Shown here: positions 1-7,627 of the stretch, one piece after another
Layout: every line of letters begins with the position of its first letter
Position numbering within the stretch: position 1 is the stretch's first letter
NCBI GenBank assembly: GCA_963976695.1
Contig: CAXBMB010000013.1
Coordinates: 1-64,000, forward strand
Source of the DNA: CAXBMB01 sp963976695
GTDB lineage: Bacteria > Pseudomonadota > Alphaproteobacteria > Kiloniellales > DSM-21159
Direction of reading: 5' to 3'
Length of the DNA stretch: 64,000 bases
Notes under the pieces: model-generated
Databases searched by the model: none
Seen by the model: the letters and a program-made list of their open reading frames with translations, nothing else
What the model was told of the DNA's origin: nothing
Program-made: the position numbers and the translations under genes

Positions 1-1
1 T

Positions 2-54
2 CTAGCGTCTGATCGACGCTTGGCGCTTCGTTTCTGTCGTCAAGCGCCCGCTAA
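2..54. repeat. dispersed palindromic repeat, copy 1 (before cas2)
   Basis: Begins CTAGCGTCTGATCGACGCTTGG and ends with GTCGTCAAGCGCCCGCTAA. The right half matches position for position, with few changes, the copy at 16602-16664 (GTCGTCAAGCACCCTCTAA followed by a related GGTTGATA tail). It lies directly upstream of cas2, in the place where the end of cas1 would be expected, so it probably separates cas1 from cas2. The TAG at 3-5 could be the stop of the upstream gene, as in other copies, but the frame cannot be read because the window starts here. Confidence 0.6.
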
Positions 55-77
55 TTGACTGATAAGGGGCGCGACTG

Positions 78-422
78 ATGATTCGCGATCAAGAAATCTG
101 GCTCAGTGGATATCGACTTATGTGGATGCTGGTGATGTTCGACCTGCCAACGAAGGAAAAACCGGAGCGCAAGGTCGCCGCGAAATTCAGGAAATACCTG
201 TTGGACGAGGGCTTCTTCATGGCCCAGTTTTCGATATACTATAAAGCCCTTGCGGGGCGCGACGCAGCCAAGGCGCTTACCGAAAGAATTTCACGAAAAG
301 TGCCGCACCACGGCTCCGTGCATATCCTGATGATTACGGACAAGCAGTATGAAAATTTACAAACTTTCGAGGGTTTGCGCGGTCAATTGCCAAAAAAACT
401 GGAGCAACTGCAGCTATTCTAA
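78..422 (+). CDS. cas2: CRISPR-associated endonuclease Cas2 (type II)
   Basis: A 114-residue protein of the usual Cas2 length. It carries the ferredoxin-like fold signature, with the conserved metal-binding aspartate in the first strand (LVMFDLPTKE, about residues 18-27) and the later strand HGSVHILMITDKQYE. Cas2 forms the central dimer of the Cas1-Cas2 spacer-integration complex. The start ATG at 78 is preceded by AAGGGG at a good distance. The sequence resembles the Cas2 of type II systems, and the long 36-bp repeats that follow fit this; cas9 and cas1 are expected just upstream, outside the window. A dispersed palindromic repeat occupies the space immediately before it. The gene ends 72 bp before the array. 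Confidence 0.93.
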   Translation: MIRDQEIWLSGYRLMWMLVMFDLPTKEKPERKVAAKFRKYLLDEGFFMAQFSIYYKALAGRDAAKALTERISRKVPHHGSVHILMITDKQYENLQTFEGLRGQLPKKLEQLQLF

Positions 423-452
423 GCGCCTCTCGTCGTTTTTCAAAACTAAGAA

Positions 453-490
453 GGGCGTCAAAAGCTATTTATTTCAAGCTCTTGACGCCC
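453..490. other. 38-nt inverted repeat between cas2 and the CRISPR array
   Basis: GGGCGTCAA at 453-461 pairs with TTGACGCCC at 482-490. The stem extends inward through AGCT/AGCT with one mismatch, leaving a 10-nt AT-rich loop. It starts 30 bp after the cas2 stop and ends 4 bp before the first repeat. It could end cas transcription, end array transcription coming from the other side, or be part of a leader. There is no strong T-run on either side, so an intrinsic terminator is only possible. Confidence 0.7.
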
Positions 491-494
491 ATCT

Positions 495-1189
495 AGCTTA
501 GATCATCCGGACTTGGGTGCAACCCGCAACTCAGCCAGACTTTTGTCGCGCCGCGCGCCAGCTTAGATCATCCGGACTTGGGTGCAACCCGCAACCGCCC
601 CTACTGGCGAAAATCAATTCGGGGAAGCTTAGATCATCCGGACTTGGGTGCAACCCGCAACGACGAAATCACGATGGATCGAACGGCGCGAAGCTTAGAT
701 CATCCGGACTTGGGTGCAACCCGCAACTGTATGCAGCAGCGCACCTTGTCTGTTGTCAGCTTAGATCATCCGGACTTGGGTGCAACCCGCAACGGAGGAC
801 TTGGTCTCATGAACAGGGCTCAGAGCTTAGATCATCCGGACTTGGGTGCAACCCGCAACACACAAAATCAGCATGTTATAGTTCCTTTGAGCTTAGATCA
901 TCCGGACTTGGGTGCAACCCGCAACAGATCATTGGACAAAGGATGGCAAGCCAGAAGCTTAGATCATCCGGACTTGGGTGCAACCCGCAACGCGTAGTTG
1001 GAGCTGCCTTGACCACCCCCAAGCTTAGATCATCCGGACTTGGGTGCAACCCGCAACGGCAACGACATCGACATGCAGTTCAACTATAGCTTAGATCATC
1101 CGGACTTGGGTGCAACCCGCAACTAGGCAGGCTTGGGAATCAGGCGAGTCGACAGCTTAGATCATCCGGACTTGGGTGCAACCCGCAAC
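495..1189 (-). CRISPR. CRISPR array, 11 repeats of 36 bp, 10 spacers (type II)
   Basis: Eleven identical 36-bp repeats start at 495, 560, 626, 692, 758, 824, 890, 956, 1022, 1088 and 1154. On the plus strand each begins AGCTTAGATC and ends GCAACCCGCAAC... that is, with TGCAACCCGCAAC as the last bases. Nine spacers are 30 nt and the one next to cas2 is 29 nt. On the minus strand the repeat begins GTTGCGGGTTGCACCC and ends ATCTAAGCT, the usual orientation of type II repeats (GTTG start), so crRNAs are probably read from the minus strand, away from tRNA-Arg and towards cas2. That orientation is inferred. No tracrRNA anti-repeat was found in the window; it is expected near cas9. Spacer targets cannot be determined here. 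Confidence 0.97.
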
Positions 1190-1241
1190 GTGGCCGCGTC
1201 GTTGAGCTTGACGATCCCCGCTTGGTTTCCAGACCTTGCAG

Positions 1242-1318
<77 letters not shown>

Positions 1319-1359
1319 GGTTTATCATTGCCTGGCGGATCGATCCGCCCAGCGGCCGG

Positions 1360-1665
1360 TTAGTGGGTCCAGCGGCTGAGGCGGTCGGCGCGGAAATTGT
1401 CGGCGTAGGCTTTGGGCGACACCTTGCGGGCGCTGGGCTCTTCCAGGGTGTACATCAGGCCCTTCTTCTCGGCGAACGCCACCGCCTGTTCCTTGCTGTC
1501 GAAGCGGATAAACAGCTGTTCAAGGGTATCCGCGCTGGACGTCCAGCCCATCAAGGGGTCGGCGGACTTGGATTTGTTGGGCTCATACTCAAGGGTCCAA
1601 CTTTTGGTGTTGGCGCGGCCCGACTGGGTCGCGGTCTTGGGGGTCCGATAGATCCGTGCCTGCAT
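1360..1665 (-). CDS. ETC complex I accessory subunit, NDUFS4 family
   Basis: A 101-residue protein of the family of the 18-kDa accessory subunit of respiratory complex I (NDUFS4). It begins MQARIYRTPKTATQSGRANTKSW and carries the family core DPLMGWTSSADT, FDSKEQAVAFAEKKG and the C-terminal KAYADNF...WTH, essentially the whole domain. In mitochondria and alphaproteobacteria this subunit stabilises the NADH-oxidising arm at the inner face of the membrane. The family is restricted to these groups, which supports the taxonomic placement. It is a single gene next to tRNA-Arg, on the same strand; the bacterial nuo operon is not in the window. No clear ribosome binding site precedes the ATG. Confidence 0.9.
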   Translation of the reverse strand: MQARIYRTPKTATQSGRANTKSWTLEYEPNKSKSADPLMGWTSSADTLEQLFIRFDSKEQAVAFAEKKGLMYTLEEPSARKVSPKAYADNFRADRLSRWTH

Positions 1666-1849
1666 GACTCTAACACTCGCTTAGCAGAGGGTTGTCTGGT
1701 GGGCCAAGCTATGCCTCAAGCCGTCCCACCTGGCAACCACTTAAGCCGATCTTGCCGCCGAAGAAAAGCGTCGGGACGCGACAGACGACCGGCGCAAACC
1801 CGGCGCGAAAGATCGATAGCGCGCGCGATCATCCAACCGGCCGGAAAAA

Positions 1850-2692
1850 TTAATCGGCAATGACGATCTGGCGCTGCTCGCCCAAACCGGCCACGCCCAA
1901 CCGCACCACGTCGCCTTCGCGCAAGAACAGCTGCGGCCGGAGGCCCAGCCCCACGCCGGCGGGCGTTCCGGTGGAAATGACGTCGCCGGGCTGCAAGGTC
2001 ATGAACTGGCTGATGTAGCTCACCAGCCTTGCCACCGGGAAGATCATGTCGGCGGTGGTGCCGTCCTGATGGCGGGTGCCGTTCACCTCCAGCCAAAGCG
2101 ACAGGTTTTGTGGATCGGGCACCTCGTCGGCGGTCACCAGCCAGGGGCCGATTGGGCCGAAGGAGTCATAGGACTTGCCCTTCACCCACTGGCCGCCGCG
2201 CTCGGCTTGATAGGCCCGCTCCGACACATCGTTGACCGTGCAGTAGCCGGCCACATGGTCCAACGCCGCGGCTTGGCTGACGTGGCGGGCGGTTTGACCG
2301 ATCACCACGCCCAGTTCCACCTCCCAATCGGTCTTTTCGGAATTCGGCGGCAGCTCGATGGCGTCGTTGGGGCCGGAAATCGCCGAAATCGCCTTCATGA
2401 ACAGGATCGGCTCCTCAGGCGCCGTCATGCCGGCTTCCTTGGCGTGGTCGCGATAATTGAGGCCGACGCAGATGAATTTCGGCACACCGGTCACACAGGG
2501 CCCCAGGCGCGGGTCCCCCGGCACCAACGGCAGGGCCGCCACCTCCAGATCGGCCAACCGCCGCAGCGCCGCCGGGGTCAACAGCGCCGGCGTCACGCCG
2601 TCAACAACGCCGGAAAGATCGCGAATTCTACCTTCCGGATCCAACAGACCGGGTTTTTCCTTGCCGGGTTCACCGTACTGCAGCAGTTTCAT
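1850..2692 (-). CDS. fumarylacetoacetate hydrolase family protein
   Basis: A 280-residue enzyme of the FAH superfamily, which cleaves or decarboxylates carbon-carbon bonds of 2-oxo acid substrates using a bound divalent metal. The start ATG at 2692 follows AAGGAGGT at an ideal distance, so longer upstream reading frames can be set aside. Visible family motifs are FICVGLNYRDHAKEAG, the metal-binding acidic stretch DWEVELGVVIG, VNDVSERAYQ, the KSYDSFGPIGPW motif and the C-terminal QPGDVISTGTPAGVG. Members close to this one are often annotated as 2-hydroxyhepta-2,4-diene-1,7-dioate isomerase or ureidoglycolate lyase, but the substrate cannot be read from the sequence. It stands alone, divergent from tRNA-Pro. 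Confidence 0.88.
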   Translation of the reverse strand: MKLLQYGEPGKEKPGLLDPEGRIRDLSGVVDGVTPALLTPAALRRLADLEVAALPLVPGDPRLGPCVTGVPKFICVGLNYRDHAKEAGMTAPEEPILFMKAISAISGPNDAIELPPNSEKTDWEVELGVVIGQTARHVSQAAALDHVAGYCTVNDVSERAYQAERGGQWVKGKSYDSFGPIGPWLVTADEVPDPQNLSLWLEVNGTRHQDGTTADMIFPVARLVSYISQFMTLQPGDVISTGTPAGVGLGLRPQLFLREGDVVRLGVAGLGEQRQIVIAD

Positions 2693-3002
2693 GCGCCTTA
2701 ACCTCCTTTGCCGTCCGTTCTGTCGTTGGGTCGCCAGTGGTGCGCCAGTGTTGTTCCAGTGTTGGCCGTGTGGTGGCGACGCCGCTGGAATAGCGCCGGG
2801 ATTGGGCCGAGACGCCAACCTGGACGCCGGATCTTGCCTGTGTGAAGGCAATGGCCGATGCGGCGCGCCGATGCAAGCGCCCTCTGCCCGACCCGCCCGG
2901 CCGGCCTGCCGCCTTCCGGTGGGAAGCGGGCGAATAAATCTCGCGGCCCGCCAAATCTTGGGCTTGCCTCCTCGGCTGATAGCGCCTAGGTTTCGCGCCG
3001 TT
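2693..3002. other. 310-bp intergenic region, no gene seen
   Basis: Divergent space between the FAH-family gene and tRNA-Pro. It must hold the promoters of both. No convincing reading frame with a ribosome binding site, hairpin terminator or repeat was found. Confidence 0.5.
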
Positions 3003-3079
<77 letters not shown>

Positions 3080-3091
3080 TCTTTTTTCCAA

Positions 3092-3135
3092 AAAGATCCG
3101 CTGCCCGGATGTTCTTCGGAAAGATCCGCTGCCCG
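3092..3135. repeat. 16-bp direct repeat, two copies
   Basis: AAAGATCCGCTGCCCG occurs at 3092-3107 and again, unchanged, at 3120-3135, 28 bp apart. It follows tRNA-Pro. Function unknown; probably a local duplication. Confidence 0.8.
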
Positions 3136-3300
3136 CTGCGGAAACCGCGCCGCCACGCGCCGCCCTGCCGCCCTTGCCCAACGGTCAGCCGGGGTCCGGC
3201 GCCCCCGAAAATCGATCATTTCCGTTCCTTTCGGTCACGCGCCCTCGGCGGGCACTTTCAAGTTGCCGCCGGATCGACTACATAGCGCGGGTGTTTATCC

Positions 3301-3364
3301 CTAGAGTCGGATCGCACAAGTGTCGGATCGCAAAGCGCTGCCGTCCAAGTCGATCACACGCTAG
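3301..3364. repeat. dispersed palindromic repeat, copy 2
   Basis: Starts CTAGAGTCGGATCGC and ends CCAAGTCGATCACACGCTAG, so both ends carry CTAG and GATCG-type arms. It also holds an internal second GTCGGATCGC at 3322-3331. It lies upstream of prfC. Confidence 0.75.
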
Positions 3365-3469
3365 CCCCTTGCCGTCAATAGCGGCGGGCAGCCGCCGTCA
3401 CGGCGGGCCCGCGTAACCGACGGCGCCGGGAACCGGCCGGCCGACCCACAAGACTAAAGGAACTTTCTG

Positions 3470-5089
3470 GTGAATGCGCCTGTGGCTCAAGACAGCTCGT
3501 TGCCGGCCCCGATTGCCCGGCGGCGGACCTTTGCCATCATTTCCCACCCCGACGCGGGCAAGACCACGCTGACGGAAAAGCTGCTGCTGTTCGGCGGCGC
3601 CATTCAAATGGCGGGCGCGGTGAAGGCCAAGGGCGCGGCGCGGCGGGCGCATTCGGACTGGATGAAGGTCGAGCGCGAGCGCGGCATCTCGGTCGGCACC
3701 TCGGTGATGACCTTCGATTACCTCGACTGGACCTTCAATCTGCTGGACACGCCCGGCCACGAAGATTTCTCGGAAGACACCTATCGGACCCTGACCGCGG
3801 TTGATTCGGCCATCATGGTGCTGGATTCGGCCAAGGGCATTGAAGGTCAGACCCGCAAGCTGTTCGAAGTCTGCCGCCTGCGCGATGTCCCCATCACCAC
3901 CTTCGTCAACAAGATGGACCGGGAAGGCCGCGACCCCTTCGATCTGCTGGACCAGGTCGAACAGGAACTGCAGCTCGAGGTTTGTCCGGCCACCTGGCCG
4001 ATCGGCATGGGCAAGCAGTTCAAGGGCGTGTACGACCTGCTGAACGACACCCTGCTGCTGATTGCGCGCTCCAAAGGCGAGCGGCCCGCCGAGGGCGAGC
4101 AGTGCAGCGGCCTGGACGACTCCAAAATCGATGAACTGCTGCCGGCCGATCTGGCGGCCAAGCTGCGCGAGGATGTGGAGATCATTCGCGGTCTCTGCCC
4201 GGTTTTCAACCTGGAAAGCTACCGCGCCGGCCATCAGACCCCAGTCTATTTCGGGTCCGCCGTCAACAACTTCGGGGTTCGTGAACTGCTGGACGGCATC
4301 GGCCACAAGGCGCCGCCGCCGCGCCCCCAGCCGACAGCCGAACGCCAGATCGCGCCGCGAGAAAAAACGGTCAGCGGCTTTGTCTTCAAGATCCAGGCCA
4401 ACATGGATCCCAAGCACCGGGACCGCATCGCCTTCGTTCGCCTGGCCTCGGGCCACTTCAAACGGGGCATGAAGCTCAAGCAGGTGCGCACCGGCAAGAT
4501 GCTGAACCTGCACAATCCGCTGCTGTTCCTGGCCCAGGACCGCGAACTGGCGGAGGAAGCCTGGGCGGGCGATATCATCGGCGTCCCCAACCACGGCAAC
4601 CTGCATTTGGGCGACGCCCTGACCGAAGGCGAGGACCTGACCTTCACCGGCCTGCCCGCCTTTGCGCCCGAACTGCTCCAGCGGGTGCGCCCCAAGGATC
4701 CGATGAAAGCCAAGCATTTGGGCAAGGCCCTCCAGCAGTTGGCCGAGGAAGGCGCGGCCCGGGTGTTCAAGCCCCGCACCCAGGCCGACTGGATCGTCGG
4801 GGTGGTCGGCGCGCTACAGTTCGAGGTCATGGCCGATCGCATTCGCACCGAATACGACATTCCGGTGATCTTCGAACCGACCACCTACTTTACCGCCCGC
4901 TGGCTGATGGCCGACGACCCTTCACGGCTGAAGCGCTATCTCGACGCCGCCAGCGCCAACATCGCCGACGACCACGAAGGCTTTCCGGTCCTGATGGCCC
5001 GCAACGCCTGGCATCTGCAGGACGAGCAGGACAACAACAAGGACGTCACCTTCATGAAAACCCGCGAGCCAGTGTCCCGCAAAAGCTAA
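3470..5089 (+). CDS. prfC: peptide chain release factor 3 (RF3 GTPase)
   Basis: A 539-residue translational GTPase, close to the usual length of RF3. It removes RF1/RF2 from the ribosome after peptide release. The P-loop SHPDAGKTTLTEKLLLFGGAIQMAGAVK, switch motif RGISVGTSVMTFDY, DTPGHEDFSEDTYRTL and the guanine-specific NKMDR are all present, followed by the beta-barrel and C-terminal RF3 domain (FKPRTQADWIVGVVGALQFEVM). The RF3-type insertion AGAVKAKGAARRAHSDWM separates it from EF-G. The start is GTG at 3470, preceded by AAAGGAA. It stands alone on its strand. Confidence 0.96.
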   Translation: MNAPVAQDSSLPAPIARRRTFAIISHPDAGKTTLTEKLLLFGGAIQMAGAVKAKGAARRAHSDWMKVERERGISVGTSVMTFDYLDWTFNLLDTPGHEDFSEDTYRTLTAVDSAIMVLDSAKGIEGQTRKLFEVCRLRDVPITTFVNKMDREGRDPFDLLDQVEQELQLEVCPATWPIGMGKQFKGVYDLLNDTLLLIARSKGERPAEGEQCSGLDDSKIDELLPADLAAKLREDVEIIRGLCPVFNLESYRAGHQTPVYFGSAVNNFGVRELLDGIGHKAPPPRPQPTAERQIAPREKTVSGFVFKIQANMDPKHRDRIAFVRLASGHFKRGMKLKQVRTGKMLNLHNPLLFLAQDRELAEEAWAGDIIGVPNHGNLHLGDALTEGEDLTFTGLPAFAPELLQRVRPKDPMKAKHLGKALQQLAEEGAARVFKPRTQADWIVGVVGALQFEVMADRIRTEYDIPVIFEPTTYFTARWLMADDPSRLKRYLDAASANIADDHEGFPVLMARNAWHLQDEQDNNKDVTFMKTREPVSRKS

Positions 5090-5188
5090 CCCACTTGGCG
5101 ACCAAGCAAAGCAGCGTTCACTGCAACAAGTTCACTGCAACGTTGGCGGCGCTCGCGGCGGGGATCGAAGGCGGCGGGTGGCGCGCCC

Positions 5189-5716
5189 TCAAGCCATGGC
5201 TTTCAAGGCGGCGCACAGCCGCTTGGCGCTCACAACCGCGGCCTCGCCATATAGCGGCCAGCTCTGCGTGAGTCCCTCAATGATCAGGGTGAGGTCCAGC
5301 GCCACCGCGCGGCCGCGCAGATTCGACGCGCGGGCCGCGCGTTCGGCCAGTTCGGCCTTGTGACGTTCGAGCAACGCGCGCAGCTGTTGGTCGTGAGGGG
5401 CCGCGGCGACCGCAGCGTGAAACAGGCAGCCATGCGTGGCTTCGCGCTTCATCCATTCGGCGATGCGTTCAATGATCGCCGCCAGCGCGACCTCGCCGTC
5501 GTCCGGCAAGGCCGTGAAGACCTGCGCGATGTAGCGCCGATGACGATGCTCGAGAGCGGTGCGCACCATGACGGCGCGCGAGGGCGCGTATTTGTAGAGC
5601 GTTCTCAGACTCACCCCGGCGGCGTCGCGTAAATCCTCCACGCTCGGCTCGGCAAAGCCGTTTTTCGCGAAGGCCTTCTCCAGGCCGGCGGCAATTTTGG
5701 TGATCGTATCTGTCAT
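5189..5716 (-). CDS. TetR family transcriptional regulator
   Basis: A 175-residue TetR-type repressor. The N-terminal helix-turn-helix is at about residues 22-46 (FAEPSVEDLRDAAGVSLRTLYKYAPSR). The C-terminal half is an all-helical ligand and dimer domain of unknown ligand. It is divergent from the oxidoreductase at 5785, and a nearly perfect 44-bp dyad lies between the two starts. The simplest reading is that it represses both the oxidoreductase and itself, and is released by a small molecule that the oxidoreductase acts on. That role is inferred from the arrangement. The ligand cannot be predicted. Confidence 0.9.
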   Translation of the reverse strand: MTDTITKIAAGLEKAFAKNGFAEPSVEDLRDAAGVSLRTLYKYAPSRAVMVRTALEHRHRRYIAQVFTALPDDGEVALAAIIERIAEWMKREATHGCLFHAAVAAAPHDQQLRALLERHKAELAERAARASNLRGRAVALDLTLIIEGLTQSWPLYGEAAVVSAKRLCAALKAMA

Positions 5717-5726
5717 GCTTGACGAT

Positions 5727-5770
5727 GTAGAATGAATCCTCTACCTACGCAAGTAGAGAGTTTATTCTAC
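5727..5770. promoter_or_regulatory. 44-bp nested palindromic operator of the TetR/oxidoreductase pair
   Basis: An outer inverted repeat GTAGAATGAA (5727-5736) / TTTATTCTAC (5761-5770) has one mismatch. An inner repeat CTCTAC (5739-5744) / GTAGAG (5753-5758) shares exactly the same centre, 5748.5. It fills the 68-bp gap between the divergent starts. It has the size and symmetry of a TetR operator that binds two dimers. Confidence 0.8.
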
Positions 5771-5784
5771 TAAAGGAGACTGAC

Positions 5785-6861
5785 ATGGCACGTCCTGAAA
5801 CGATGCGCGGTATGGTGCTGACCGGGCACGGCGGTTTGGAGAAGCTGGAATGGCGCGAGGATCTGCCCATGCCCGCGCCGGGCCAGGGCGAGGTGCTGAT
5901 CCGGGTTGCCGCCTCGTCGGTAAACAACACGGACGTCAACACGCGCACCGGCTGGTATTCCAAGAGCGTGCGCGGCGATACCGCCTCGGGCGCGACCCAG
6001 GGCTACGGTTCGAAGGCCGACGCCGACGGCAGTTGGTCCGGCGCGGCGCTGCCCTTCCCGCTCGTCCAGGGCGCGGATTGCTGCGGCGAGATTGTCGCTG
6101 TGGGCGCACAGGTGCCGGCCGCGCGGATCGGCGAGCGGGTGCTGGTGCGCGCCCTGCAATCTCCAGCCAACGCCGACTCCCCGCTGCCCATCGCCACCTT
6201 CGGATCGGAGTGCAACGGCGCCTTCGCCGAATACACGACCGCCACAGCAGACGATGCGATCGCGGTGCGTTCCGATCTGTCCGACGTCGAACTTGCTTCG
6301 TTCCCCTGCGCCTTTTCCACCGCCGAGGGGATGATCCAACGCGCCGGTCTCGGCGCGGAGCGCGTGCTGATCACCGGGGCCTCGGGCGGCGTGGGCTCGG
6401 CGGCGATCCAGCTTGCCAAGCGGCGCGGCGCCCAAGTAACCGCGCTGACGCATTCTTCGAAGGCCGCCGACCTGCGTGCGCTCGGCGCAGACCGAACGCT
6501 CGACCGCGATGGGGCCCTCCCCGAACGCGGCTATGACGTCGTCCTCGATCTTGTCGGCGGACCGCGCTGGACCGATATGATCGACGCCCTACGCAATGGC
6601 GGACGCTATGTCACCGCTGGCGCGATCGCCGGACCGATCGTCGAACTGGACCTGCGCACGCTCTACCTGCGCGACCTGTCCTTCTTCGGCTGCACGCACC
6701 AGCCGGCCAACCTGTTCACCGATCTGGTCGGCTACATCGAGGCGGGCGAGATCCGGCCCCTGGTCGCCGATATCTATCGGTTGCGCGATCTGCGCGCGGC
6801 GCAACAGGCCTTCCTAGCCAAATCCCATGTCGGCAAGATCGGAATCCGCGTGGAGGAGTGA
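5785..6861 (+). CDS. MDR-family NAD(P)-dependent oxidoreductase (quinone oxidoreductase-like)
   Basis: A 358-residue medium-chain dehydrogenase/reductase. The GroES-like N-terminal domain includes PGQGEVLIRVAASSVNNTDVNTRTGWY and GADCCGEIVAVG. The Rossmann domain has the nucleotide motif GASGGVGSAAIQLAKRRGA at about residue 198. No structural zinc cysteine cluster is visible, which points to the zinc-free quinone oxidoreductase branch rather than a classical alcohol dehydrogenase. The ATG at 5785 follows AAAGGAG. It is controlled, by position, by the divergent TetR gene through the operator just upstream. It may detoxify a reactive carbonyl or quinone, but the substrate is unknown. Confidence 0.87.
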   Translation: MARPETMRGMVLTGHGGLEKLEWREDLPMPAPGQGEVLIRVAASSVNNTDVNTRTGWYSKSVRGDTASGATQGYGSKADADGSWSGAALPFPLVQGADCCGEIVAVGAQVPAARIGERVLVRALQSPANADSPLPIATFGSECNGAFAEYTTATADDAIAVRSDLSDVELASFPCAFSTAEGMIQRAGLGAERVLITGASGGVGSAAIQLAKRRGAQVTALTHSSKAADLRALGADRTLDRDGALPERGYDVVLDLVGGPRWTDMIDALRNGGRYVTAGAIAGPIVELDLRTLYLRDLSFFGCTHQPANLFTDLVGYIEAGEIRPLVADIYRLRDLRAAQQAFLAKSHVGKIGIRVEE

Positions 6862-7210
6862 CGGACGCCGCCGGCACCCGTTTTCCAACCCAACCGGCGG
6901 CAGCCCCGCGCTTTGCCGATCCCCATGGCAAGCGCGGGACGCCTGACGGCCATCGGCGCGGGATTTTTCGACTATGATCAGCTTTCCCACCCAACCATAT
7001 AGAAAGAAAATATTGACTTAATGCAGTAAGGTTAAGAAAAAATTATTACTTATAACAGTAATTTGGGTGTCATTGAAAATTTGTCTGAAAATCACCATAT
7101 ATAGTTTGGTCACTAGTTATTGATTTTATGGATCACATCATAGTGATCACATAGACCGCATGAAAACGTCAAGTAAAGGAGTCTGTCTACCACCCCCGGA
7201 GTATGGAGTC
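6862..7210. other. AT-rich intergenic region (about 7000-7160)
   Basis: A 349-bp space. The stretch from about 6995 to 7160 is markedly AT-rich against a very GC-rich background and contains runs such as TATAGAAAGAAAATATTGACTT, AAAAAATTATTACTTATAAC and CCATATATAG, and a GTGATCAC palindrome at 7143-7150. It probably holds the promoter of the small secreted protein that follows. No gene was recognised. Confidence 0.55.
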
Positions 7211-7546
7211 ATGTTGAAATATGTTCGAAATACCGCCTTAGCCCTCAGCACCATCCTACTGCTTGGCGCCGCGCAAATCGATGACGCCGCCGCGCAGTTC
7301 GGTCCGGCCTGTAACCTACGCGAGAAAGTTCTGTCGCATCTTGCCACCAAGTACAGCGAAGCCCCGGTCGCCATCGGCGTTACCAGCAGCGGCGCGCTGC
7401 TTGAAGTGCTGAGTTCCAATGAAGGAATCACCTGGACGGTGATTTTAACCCGGCCCGACGGCGTCTCCTGCCTGCTGGCGGCCGGTGAAGGGTGGCGACC
7501 CTTGCCGCCCGACCAGGCCGCAGCGCCCAACGACACCCCGACCTAA
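7211..7546 (+). CDS. small secreted protein of unknown function
   Basis: A 111-residue protein starting at ATG 7211 after GGAGTATGGAG; a longer frame from 7160 would add residues with no ribosome binding site and would hide the signal peptide. It begins MLKYVRNTALALSTILLLGAAQIDDAAAQF, a clear signal peptide with a likely cut after AAA or AQ (about residues 27-29). The mature part has two cysteines (ACNLR, VSCLL), enough for one disulfide, and ends in a proline-rich tail. The pattern GVTSSGALLEVLSSNEGITWTVILTRPDG..CLLAAGEGW resembles small periplasmic proteins found widely in alphaproteobacteria, but no function is known to me. Confidence 0.75.
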   Translation: MLKYVRNTALALSTILLLGAAQIDDAAAQFGPACNLREKVLSHLATKYSEAPVAIGVTSSGALLEVLSSNEGITWTVILTRPDGVSCLLAAGEGWRPLPPDQAAAPNDTPT

Positions 7547-7627
7547 GCCACGCCCAGCGCCGCCACGAGGCGCGCCCCGGCCAGCCGAAGCGATGGCTTA
7601 ACGGGCGGCAAAACCGCCCCGCAAGGC

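Noticed and set aside
517..1089. Open frames of 139 and 190 codons across the CRISPR array with an 11-residue repeated motif
   Set aside because: They are translations of the repeats. The period (66 bp, a multiple of 3) keeps frames open, and no ribosome binding site is present.
423..1241. tracrRNA gene next to the array
   Set aside because: No second copy of the repeat's GTTG-side sequence, in either orientation, occurs outside the array in the flanks.
3398..4717. Long minus-strand frame opposite prfC
   Set aside because: prfC matches a known family along its whole length; the antisense frame is a GC-rich shadow with no family motif.
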